Below are positions 26,925-33,334 of a stretch of 64,000 bases of DNA, piece by piece. The stretch comes from Thermobifida alba (GTDB taxonomy: Bacteria; Actinomycetota; Actinomycetes; Streptosporangiales; Streptosporangiaceae), in assembly GCF_023208015.1 (NCBI RefSeq), contig NZ_CP051627.1, forward strand, positions 3,233,501 to 3,297,500, in the 5' to 3' direction. A program made the translations under genes and the position numbers. How positions within the stretch are numbered: position 1 is the stretch's first letter; each line of letters opens with the position of its first letter. The notes under the pieces were generated by a model. It was given only the letters and a program-made list of their open reading frames with translations. It had not been told where the DNA came from and did not search any database.

Positions 26925-27450
26925 CGGGGGCGGCGACGCTGCGGGATCGGGTCAGCCCTGCGCCACCCGGGATTTCGGCAACCACAGCGGCGGGCGACCA
27001 CGGTCCTCGGTCGTGGTGCTCGATCGCGCCGGAGTGCTCAGCCACAGACGGGCAGAGTCGCGCGATCGAGTGCCACGGGAACCGAGGACGCCAGGAACCA
27101 CGGCTCGGTGACTACGGCCGGTGGGCGGTCGCCTGCGGCAAGCGGAACCAGGAGCCGTCTGGGGGTGGCCCCGGACCGGGCGGCAGCCCGCAGCCGGGGC
27201 CACCCCCAGACGCCGCGACGGCGCGCAGCGCCGACGCCTTGATCCCATACAGCCAGATTCGGCAATCTATTCCCCGTCGAGCCGATCGAAATCTTCACTG
27301 ATTTTCAGGGGTTTGAAGTTTCCACTTTCAATACCAGTCACCAAAAAGCTCACCACAAAGAAGCGCAATCCCGAGATTAAAATCTCGTCCGCATGCCACA
27401 TTCACCAAAAATCAGTCAACCAAAGTTCCAAACCCACATCGAACAGAAAA
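26925..27450. other. Non-coding left end of the AICE, rich in inverted repeats
   Basis: No gene is supported. ACCACG/CGTGGT pair around 26998-27018. CTCGATCGCG (27019-27028) pairs with CGCGATCGAG (27061-27070). A 17-bp perfect stem joins 27156-27172 to 27196-27212. The part from 27240 onward is sharply AT-rich, with a small hairpin CGAGATT/AATCTCG at 27372-27387, which may terminate the flavoprotein transcript. The cluster could be an origin or transfer (clt-like) locus; that is inference. Confidence 0.5.
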
Positions 27451-27996
27451 TCACATAAAGGATGTGCTATCGATCTGAGCCAATGCTTCCTTCCAGGGAA
27501 ATTCCCCCATTTTCACCTCTCCACCCTTTGCTTTATGAGGTTCAAACAACCCAGTTCCAATGAGAACCAGAACACCTTCCTGACGAAGGAGTTCTACACT
27601 CCTCTGGAAGGGCTTACGTGCGACATAGGCAGAGTTGACGAAGGGCAGGATGGCGACCGGGAGCCCAAGACCAATTGCCTCGTTCACGACATCAAGGGCA
27701 TAGTTGTCGGCGATCCCGTTGGCCAGTTTGTTGATGGTGTTGAAGGTGGCCGGGGCGATGATGATGGCGTCGGCCTTCGGGGAGCGGGGTTGGCCGGGTT
27801 TGCGGTGGGTGTGGCGCACTGGGCGGCCGGTCTGCTTTTCCAGAGCCTCGACGTCGATGAAACTGACTGCGGCCGGGGTGGCGATGACCTGGACGGTCCA
27901 GCCTTCCTCCTGGGCCATGCCGACGAGAATTCCGACGTCGGGGGCGGGGCCGGCGGCGCACACCACGATGTAGAGGGTTTTGGTCTGCTGGGTCAT
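27451..27996 (-). CDS. Flavoprotein-domain protein (PPC decarboxylase-like fold)
   Basis: 181 aa. The Rossmann-like flavoprotein fold is indicated by YIVVCAAGPAPDVGILVGMA, IATPAAVSFID and ADAIIIAPATFNTINKLANG; the last is the hallmark of the HFCD/flavoprotein family that includes phosphopantothenoylcysteine decarboxylase. The catalytic residues of true decarboxylases are not evident. ATG 27996 overlaps the stop of the upstream XRE regulator (ATGA). XRE-plus-flavoprotein pairs are frequent in actinobacteria, yet their role is not settled. Codon use is less GC-biased towards the C-terminus, in keeping with the mobile element. Confidence 0.83.
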   Translation of the reverse strand: MTQQTKTLYIVVCAAGPAPDVGILVGMAQEEGWTVQVIATPAAVSFIDVEALEKQTGRPVRHTHRKPGQPRSPKADAIIIAPATFNTINKLANGIADNYALDVVNEAIGLGLPVAILPFVNSAYVARKPFQRSVELLRQEGVLVLIGTGLFEPHKAKGGEVKMGEFPWKEALAQIDSTSFM

Positions 27997-29405
27997 GCGG
28001 CGATTCCGGCACGCTCTGCGAGTTCGGTCATGTTGGCGCGCAGGTGGCCGGTGGAGCGGGCATGGATGTCGGTGATGAGTTGGTGGACGGCTGGGCGGGT
28101 CCTCAGCTCCTCGGGGGCAAACCGCTCGGCGGTCATCAGCGCTTCGTAGGCGCGGTCCAGTTTGTTCCACTGGGCGTAGGCTCGGGCGGCGTCGATGAAC
28201 AAGGTGGCTTTGCGTTCGGTGACGTCGATGTTGTCCAACCGGACCTGGCGGGCATAGTCGATGGCGCTGCCCGCGTCACCCAGGGCGACGGCGATGGTGA
28301 CCCGGTGGAGGAGAACATTGGTGGGGCCGAAGGCGGTCCACTGGTAGTTGTGGTCTCCGCCGAGTCGGCGACCCGCCTCCTCGGCCTCGTCCAGCAGAGT
28401 GAGGGCCTGGGCGCGGTCCTCGTTCTTCGCGGCAGCTGCTGCTCCTCGCAACAACAGTGCGCCGTAGACCGACAGGGAGTCCGGAGACGGTTCGGCGGTG
28501 TCGTGGTCGATGCGTTCGGCCATACTGGTAGCGAGTTCGGTGGCCGGGCCGTAGTGGCGGTCCTTCATCAGAGTGTGAGTGACAATGCGGGCGCTGGCCC
28601 CGATGGTGGTGGGGTTCTCGCTGCGCTCGGCGGCCTGCATACTGCGGTCGGCGGCAAGCCAGGCCAGTCCGCGTTCCTCAGACTTGAGCAGCACGCTGGA
28701 CGCCACGTGGTACGCCTCGGCCTGGAGGATGTAGGCGGTTTGGAGGTCGTCGCCGGTGAAGGTGGCCGTGGCGGCGGCGAGCCGGTCCAGCAGGGTGGGA
28801 AGCTGTTGGGCCACCGCGCCGTAGTGGCATGCCTGGTAGCCGATCTTGGCTGAGCGCACGGCCTTGGTCAGTGCCTCGATGGTGAGACTGGGGCCGTGAG
28901 CCGTGGTCGAGGTGGTGTAGCGGGTGAGGGCGGCGGCGATACGATCTGCGCCGGTCAGTGATCCGGCGGTGGCGACGATGCCTGCTCCGGCAAGGCTGAT
29001 GAACTGGCGTCGTTTCACTCGGTCCTCCTTCTCCTCCTCCTCCACGCTAGGCGGGGAGAGTTGGGCCGTGGAGGCCGTGGCTGCTGTGCTATCCCCAGTG
29101 AGGATGGCCAGGTTCAGGGGGGCCAGACCGAACAGCATGCGGGCTTGGTCGGGCATGCCCAGGCCGTCGGCGATGCGTTCGACCACCTCGAAGGAGGTGA
29201 CGCGCTTGCGGCCGTTGAGGATTTCGCTGATGCGGCCTTGGGCGATGCCGGTGGCTGCGGCAAGCCTGGTCTGGCTGGCACCGCCGTAGCGCTGAGCGAA
29301 CCTCAGCAAACCTGCGATATCGCGTTCCTGCAAGATACGGCGTATTTCTTCACGTTTCCACGCCCAAACGGGAATGGCGATCGGCTCTGGTGCTCGTCCA
29401 GCCAT
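27993..29405 (-). CDS. XRE-family HTH regulator with TPR-like C-terminal region
   Basis: 470 aa. An N-terminal HTH (SQTRLAAATGIAQGRISEIL, then NGRKRVTSFEVVERIADGLG, residues about 42-85) is followed by an acidic linker, a hydrophobic stretch RRQFISLAGAGIVATAGSLTG that looks like a twin-arginine signal but is internal, and a helical TPR-like repeat array (about 180-460). This architecture is common in Streptomyces-type regulators encoded beside small flavoproteins. GAGAGGGG precedes ATG 29405. It is transcribed away from the small AICE genes, with about 95 bases between the divergent starts. The ligand and targets are unknown. Confidence 0.88.
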   Translation of the reverse strand: MAGRAPEPIAIPVWAWKREEIRRILQERDIAGLLRFAQRYGGASQTRLAAATGIAQGRISEILNGRKRVTSFEVVERIADGLGMPDQARMLFGLAPLNLAILTGDSTAATASTAQLSPPSVEEEEKEDRVKRRQFISLAGAGIVATAGSLTGADRIAAALTRYTTSTTAHGPSLTIEALTKAVRSAKIGYQACHYGAVAQQLPTLLDRLAAATATFTGDDLQTAYILQAEAYHVASSVLLKSEERGLAWLAADRSMQAAERSENPTTIGASARIVTHTLMKDRHYGPATELATSMAERIDHDTAEPSPDSLSVYGALLLRGAAAAAKNEDRAQALTLLDEAEEAGRRLGGDHNYQWTAFGPTNVLLHRVTIAVALGDAGSAIDYARQVRLDNIDVTERKATLFIDAARAYAQWNKLDRAYEALMTAERFAPEELRTRPAVHQLITDIHARSTGHLRANMTELAERAGIAA

Positions 29406-29500
29406 CGCGGCCCCTCTCACGGTGGTGGAGCCGCCATTATCCCTACTTGGGATAGCTCGTGGGAATGGGTTTGCGATGTCGGTCGCGAAAGCCTGAGGGC

Positions 29501-29689
29501 ATGGATGCTGACACGAGCATGACGTGCACGGCCTGTCGGGGCCGTGGATGGCGGTGGACGCGGCTGCGCCGAGGCTTCGACCGGACGACCATGGCCGAGC
29601 TGCGCGTGGAACCCCAGCGGCAGGAGTGCTGGGACTGTGCCGGATCGGGCCGGCTCACGGTTGCCTCGTTCGGGGAGACGGCGGCGTGA
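29501..29689 (+). CDS. Small AICE protein with two CxxC zinc-finger-like pairs
   Basis: 62 aa from ATG 29501 (an ATG at 29519 or 29459 is also possible). It contains MTCTACRGRGWRW and ECWDCAGSGRLT, two CxxCxGxG half-motifs like those of the DnaJ zinc domain, so a zinc-bound fold is likely. The stop overlaps the next start (GTGA). The three small genes from here to 30188 are chained by such overlaps and form one unit. Function unknown. Confidence 0.65.
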   Translation: MDADTSMTCTACRGRGWRWTRLRRGFDRTTMAELRVEPQRQECWDCAGSGRLTVASFGETAA

Positions 29690-29952
29690 CGGCTTCGACA
29701 CGGCAGGCGGGGTATCTCAACGCGCTGCGGGTCCGTCTGGACTGGCTGGGGCTTGGTGCTCGTTTCGTTCCGGTGCTGGGTGAGCTGCGGGTGGAGCATC
29801 CCGACTATGTGGGGCCGGTGTGGGTCTCGGCCACTGAACACGGGGCCTACGTGCTGCGGGACGGCTTCTACCGGCGGGCGCTGTGCGCGGACTCCCACGA
29901 GGCGGCCTACCAACTGGTGCGCTACTTCCAGGCACGGTTGGTCCTCCGGTGA
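29686..29952 (+). CDS. Small AICE protein of unknown function
   Basis: 88 aa from GTG 29686. The sequence has alternating strands and helices (ARFVPVLGELRVEHPDYVGP, then VWVSATEHGAYVLRDGFYRR) and no cysteines in motif arrangement. Overlaps both neighbours by GTGA, which supports real coding and the chosen start. I do not recognise a family. Confidence 0.65.
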   Translation: MTASTRQAGYLNALRVRLDWLGLGARFVPVLGELRVEHPDYVGPVWVSATEHGAYVLRDGFYRRALCADSHEAAYQLVRYFQARLVLR

Positions 29953-30188
29953 CGGGCGGCGACCTGGAGGCGGCGATAGCGCGGCTGCGCGGACTGGTCG
30001 CCCAAGAGTTGCAGCGGGAGTTCTCCGGTGCGATCGTGCGCCCACTCCGCGGGGGCGGGTGGGTGGCGGTCTACCACGGCATACCCGTGACGGCAGGGGA
30101 TGCGGTGCTGCTGCGCGCTCAACTGGCAGCGATGAGCAGCACCTCAGCGGAGGTCCTCGACCTGCTGTGGAGCGTCTACGGCGGTTGA
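29949..30188 (+). CDS. Small AICE protein of unknown function
   Basis: 79 aa from GTG 29949, overlapping the preceding stop by GTGA. N-terminal helix (LEAAIARLRGLVAQELQREF), a beta hairpin (IVRPLRGGGWVAVYHGIPV) and a C-terminal helix. No recognisable domain. It is the last gene before the GntR operator region. Confidence 0.62.
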   Translation: MTGGDLEAAIARLRGLVAQELQREFSGAIVRPLRGGGWVAVYHGIPVTAGDAVLLRAQLAAMSSTSAEVLDLLWSVYGG

Positions 30189-30191
30189 CTG

Positions 30192-30224
30192 TGACAGGTT
30201 CTCCTGTCAGTGTCACTTGATAGT
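30192..30224. promoter_or_regulatory. Operator-like repeats upstream of the GntR gene
   Basis: TGACAGG (30192-30198) and CCTGTCA (30203-30209) form an inverted repeat, nested inside GTGACA...TGTCAC. TGATAG follows at 30218-30223. The same TGATAG/CTATCA and CCTGTCA words recur after the gene, as expected for KorSA-type autoregulation. Confidence 0.5.
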
Positions 30225-30243
30225 TCATGTTGGTTGAGCTGGG

Positions 30244-30981
30244 ATGGAAACGACGATGGGTGGCGGCGAGCGCAAGTACGAGCGGGTGGCGCGGATCATC
30301 CGCGAACGCATCGCCTCGGGGGTCTACCGGCCGGGGGACGCTCTTCCCTCAGAAGGGAAGTTGAGCGAGGAATTTGCGGTCTCGCGGCCCACGGTGATCA
30401 ACGCCCTCAACGTGCTGCGGGATGAGGGGCTGATCTACACCCAGACCGGTTCGGGCTCCTACGTGCGCGCAACCAAACCCAAGGTCGCCGAGGAGTCGGC
30501 TCGCCCCGGCCTGGAACTGTTGGAGGGCTCTGAGGAAGAGCAGGCAGCCGAACTACTGCAAGCCGGGATCGTAGTGGCTCCTCCTAGGGTGGCCGGTCTG
30601 CTAAGCCTCCCCGCTCCGGCCAAGGCGTTCCTACGTCAGTATGTGATCAGCGATGATGACGGGCCAACCGAGCTGGTCTCCGCCTGGTTTCCGCTGGAAC
30701 TGGCTTCCGGTACGCGGTTCGCCTCCCCTGAACCTCTGGGACCGAGCATCCGCCGTCACCTCTTCGAACGCAAAAAGATCCGCTTGGACTACGCGGTGGA
30801 GCGCACCATCGCCCGTGCGGCCACGCCAGAGGAAGCCCAGGTGTTGGAGATCGCGGTCGGCGCTCCGGTGCTCAACATCGTGGTGACGGGGCACGACGTC
30901 GACGGCACGGCCCTTCAGATGATCGACGCTGTTCTTCCCGGCGATCGGCACGAACTTCGGGACGTCTACCCACTCCACTAG
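30244..30981 (+). CDS. GntR/HutC-family regulator of the AICE (KorSA-like)
   Basis: 245 aa. N-terminal winged HTH (IIRERIASGVYRPGDALPSE, then FAVSRPTVINALNVLRDEGL, residues about 14-75) and a C-terminal UTRA ligand-binding domain (about 95-240, ending with VLNIVVTGHDVDGTALQMID). In pSAM2-like elements a GntR repressor (KorSA) silences pra and transfer genes. Flanking repeats containing CTATCA/TGATAG support autorepression and control of the downstream pra gene. ATG 30244 is used; ATG 30256 is an alternative. The inducing ligand is not known. Confidence 0.9.
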   Translation: METTMGGGERKYERVARIIRERIASGVYRPGDALPSEGKLSEEFAVSRPTVINALNVLRDEGLIYTQTGSGSYVRATKPKVAEESARPGLELLEGSEEEQAAELLQAGIVVAPPRVAGLLSLPAPAKAFLRQYVISDDDGPTELVSAWFPLELASGTRFASPEPLGPSIRRHLFERKKIRLDYAVERTIARAATPEEAQVLEIAVGAPVLNIVVTGHDVDGTALQMIDAVLPGDRHELRDVYPLH

Positions 30982-31009
30982 TCCTGTCAGAAATACCATT
31001 GATCCGAAC

Positions 31010-31087
31010 TTGACCTATCAGGTCCGCACCCCTACCCTCGAACCACAACCTGACCTATCAGGTTGTGGTTCTTCTCGTTTCTGATAG
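31010..31087. promoter_or_regulatory. Operator/hairpin region between GntR and pra
   Basis: GACCTATCAGGTC near 31012-31024 is a palindrome. A second TGACCTATCAGGT sits in the loop and arms of a 12-bp hairpin, GAACCACAACCT (31040-31051) with AGGTTGTGGTTC (31060-31071). A third TGATAG lies at 31081-31086 just before pra. The hairpin can terminate the GntR transcript while the repeated half-sites form operators. Confidence 0.55.
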
Positions 31088-31102
31088 ATGGGATTTGGCC
31101 TG

Positions 31103-31504
31103 ATGGCGATTCAGGGTGCGTTGCCGGTGGCGTTTGGGACGGTGTTTCCGCATGGGGCGTTCGCGTTGGGGGTGGAGGCGGTGACGAACTTCGAGACCAA
31201 GCGGCCGGAGGTGGACCGGGAGACCGGGTTGCCGTTGTGGGCGGTGGAGGTGATCGACGCCGACCCCAACGCGCGGGGCAAGGCCAAGTCGGTGAAGGTC
31301 AAGGTGGCGGCCGAGGTCTGCCCGACCCTGCCCGATGAGGTGGCGGGGCTGCCGTTCCGGCCGGTGGAGTTCGAGGGCATGTCGGTCATGCCCTACGTGG
31401 ACGACAACGGCCGTCGCCCTCGGGTGGCCTACTCGCTGCGGGCGCGCGGCCTGAAGGCTCCCGGCGCTGGTGCGCGCCGTGGTGCGGCCAAGGACGCCGC
31501 CTAG
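31103..31504 (+). CDS. pra: Plasmid replication, integration and excision activator (Pra-like)
   Basis: 133 aa from ATG 31103 (an in-frame ATG lies at 31088). The sequence MAIQGALPVAFGTVFPHGAF, followed by ALGVEAVTNFETKRPEVDRE and PFRPVEFEGMSVMPYVDDNG, matches the pattern of Pra, the pSAM2 activator of rep, xis and int. It is probably the switch that turns on replication and excision when the GntR repressor releases. The C-terminal 25 residues are Ala/Gly/Arg-rich and variable. Operator-like repeats lie directly upstream. Confidence 0.85.
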   Translation: MAIQGALPVAFGTVFPHGAFALGVEAVTNFETKRPEVDRETGLPLWAVEVIDADPNARGKAKSVKVKVAAEVCPTLPDEVAGLPFRPVEFEGMSVMPYVDDNGRRPRVAYSLRARGLKAPGAGARRGAAKDAA

Positions 31505-31619
31505 CTCCTGACAAGCAAGCGGGGCGGCCTGGTGCTGCAACACCGAGCCGCCCCTTCAACCCCTCCGTATTTCCGTTCGGCTTGCCAACCGATGAACCAC
31601 AGAAGAGGTGTGTCTGATT

Positions 31620-31874
31620 ATGGCTGACCAGCCGCCTCCCGTCTCCCCCCGGGAGATCTCCGAGTTCCTGGCCCTGGTCCGCGAACGCTCCACGAACCGC
31701 GTCCCGTCGACTCCGGCCGAGGACGTGGTGTTCTTCGAGCGCAAGGCGGACCTGCTGTCCCGGATCGCCGTGCACTCCTTCGACCCCGAGGCGGTGGAGG
31801 TGGCGGCGATCGCCCGGGCCCAGCTCGACGCGGCCCGCTCCCGCCTGGCCGACTCGGCGGGGGGTGGGTGCTGA
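31620..31874 (+). CDS. Small AICE protein upstream of tra
   Basis: 84 aa from ATG 31620 (GTG 31608 would add four residues). Pro-rich N-terminus followed by two helices (EISEFLALVRERSTNRVPST, and VEVAAIARAQLDAARSRLAD). Small proteins of this kind regularly precede the FtsK-like gene in AICEs; no function is assigned. AGAAGAGG at 31601-31608 is the ribosome site. The stop shares a base with the tra start (TGATG), implying coupling. Confidence 0.72.
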   Translation: MADQPPPVSPREISEFLALVRERSTNRVPSTPAEDVVFFERKADLLSRIAVHSFDPEAVEVAAIARAQLDAARSRLADSAGGGC

Positions 31875-33334
31875 TGTGGTGGTCTCCTCGCCCGGCCGCC
31901 CAGCAGGTGTCGGTGACCACGCCGGTTCCGGCGCAGGCGTTCCGGTTCGCCACGCCGGTGCTGCCCACGCCGGTGGCGTTGATCGTGGCCCGCTGGCTGG
32001 CCCGACTGGTGGTCCTGGTGGTGGGGCTGCCGTTCCGCTTCCCCATCGCCACGGTGGCGGCTGTTGTCTCGTTCCTCGTCTGGCACTGGTTCGGCTGGGT
32101 GGTCGTGGCGGTGGCTTGGTCGCTGGTGGATGTGGGGTTGTTGGTGTGGTGGCGGCGCTGGCCTTCCTCGTTTCGCCGGTGGGTGGGGCTGCGGCTGCTG
32201 GCCGCTTGGCGGTGGTGGTGGGTGTATGCCCGTCAGTGGCAGCCGGTGCTCGTGGTGGCGGGGTTGGCTGAGACCTACCAAGAGCGCCAGTACCTTCCCA
32301 GGATTCGGCGGGTGACGTGTTCGGAGTGGGCCGACCGGGTGCGCGTGCGCCTGGTGGCGGGCACGACTCCCGCGGACTTCGAGAACCGGGTTGCCGAGTT
32401 GGCGCACGGGTTCGGCGCGCCCTCCTGCCGGGTGACCGTGCTGGGGCCGCGGGATGTGGTTTTGGAGTTTCCCCGCTGGGACACCCTCGCCGAACCGATT
32501 ACCGCGCTCGACGTTCCGGCCGTCCCTGACCTCGGCGCACTGCCCGTGGGGCTTCAGGAGGACGGCACACCGTGGCGGCTCAGGTTGCACGGCACGCATG
32601 TGCTGGTGGTGGGGGTGACCGGCTCGGGTAAGGGCTCGGTGATCTGGTCGGCGATCCGCGCCATGCTTCCGGCCCTGGAAGACGGAACCGCGCAGGTGTG
32701 GGCGGTGGATCCCAAGCGGATGGAACTGTCCTACGGCCGCTCCCTGTTCGCCCGGTATGCCGACACGGGGGAAGCGGCGGTGGCCCTGCTGGAAGACGCG
32801 GTGGCCGAGATGCAGAACCGGGCCGAACGCTACGCCGGACACCGACGCTCCCACACTCCCACGACCGAGGATCCGTTCGTGGTGGTGGTGTTGGATGAGG
32901 TGGCGTTCCTGACCGCCTACCACCCCGACCGGGACGTGCGGCGTCGCGCGGAGAACGCGATCGCCACGCTCACATCCCAGGGGCGTTCGGTGGGGTTTTG
33001 CGTCCTGGCGGCGTTGCAGGATCCGCGCAAGGAGGTCATGAACCTGCGCAACTTGTTCCCTGACAAGATCGCCCTGCGCCTGGACGAAGCGAGTCAGGTC
33101 GACATGGTGCTCGGCGAGGGGGCACGCGACCGCGGCGCCAATGCTCACCTGATCGATCCGGCCCTTCCTGGGGTGGCGTTCGTCCGGTTGGAGGGCTCGC
33201 CCATGCCGGTACGGGTGCGGGCGGCGTATGTGTCCGATGGCGACATTGACGCTATGGCGGCCGAGGTCGAACAGGACTCCTTGGCGGCTTCGATGGTGAC
33301 GGCGACCCTGCGCGTGGTGGAAGGGGCCGCGTAG
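31874..33334 (+). CDS. tra: FtsK/SpoIIIE-type DNA translocase for conjugal transfer (TraSA-like)
   Basis: 486 aa. Residues about 35-125 contain membrane helices (ALIVARWLARLVVLVVGLPF, TVAAVVSFLVWHWFGWVVVA). The motor domain has Walker A GVTGSGKGS (Lys253), VDPKRMELSYG and Walker B VVVVLDEVAFL, with a sensor segment SVGFCVLAALQDPRKEVM. In AICEs this single protein moves double-stranded DNA between hyphae. ATG 31874 shares a base with the upstream stop; GTG 31868 is possible. The rep-int gene starts immediately after its TAG, so the two are co-transcribed. Confidence 0.93.
   Translation: MWWSPRPAAQQVSVTTPVPAQAFRFATPVLPTPVALIVARWLARLVVLVVGLPFRFPIATVAAVVSFLVWHWFGWVVVAVAWSLVDVGLLVWWRRWPSSFRRWVGLRLLAAWRWWWVYARQWQPVLVVAGLAETYQERQYLPRIRRVTCSEWADRVRVRLVAGTTPADFENRVAELAHGFGAPSCRVTVLGPRDVVLEFPRWDTLAEPITALDVPAVPDLGALPVGLQEDGTPWRLRLHGTHVLVVGVTGSGKGSVIWSAIRAMLPALEDGTAQVWAVDPKRMELSYGRSLFARYADTGEAAVALLEDAVAEMQNRAERYAGHRRSHTPTTEDPFVVVVLDEVAFLTAYHPDRDVRRRAENAIATLTSQGRSVGFCVLAALQDPRKEVMNLRNLFPDKIALRLDEASQVDMVLGEGARDRGANAHLIDPALPGVAFVRLEGSPMPVRVRAAYVSDGDIDAMAAEVEQDSLAASMVTATLRVVEGAA

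Noticed and set aside
27038-27298. Small minus-strand ORF in the AICE left end
   Set aside because: It crosses the 17-bp hairpin, has no ribosome site and an Arg/Pro-rich shadow-like composition.
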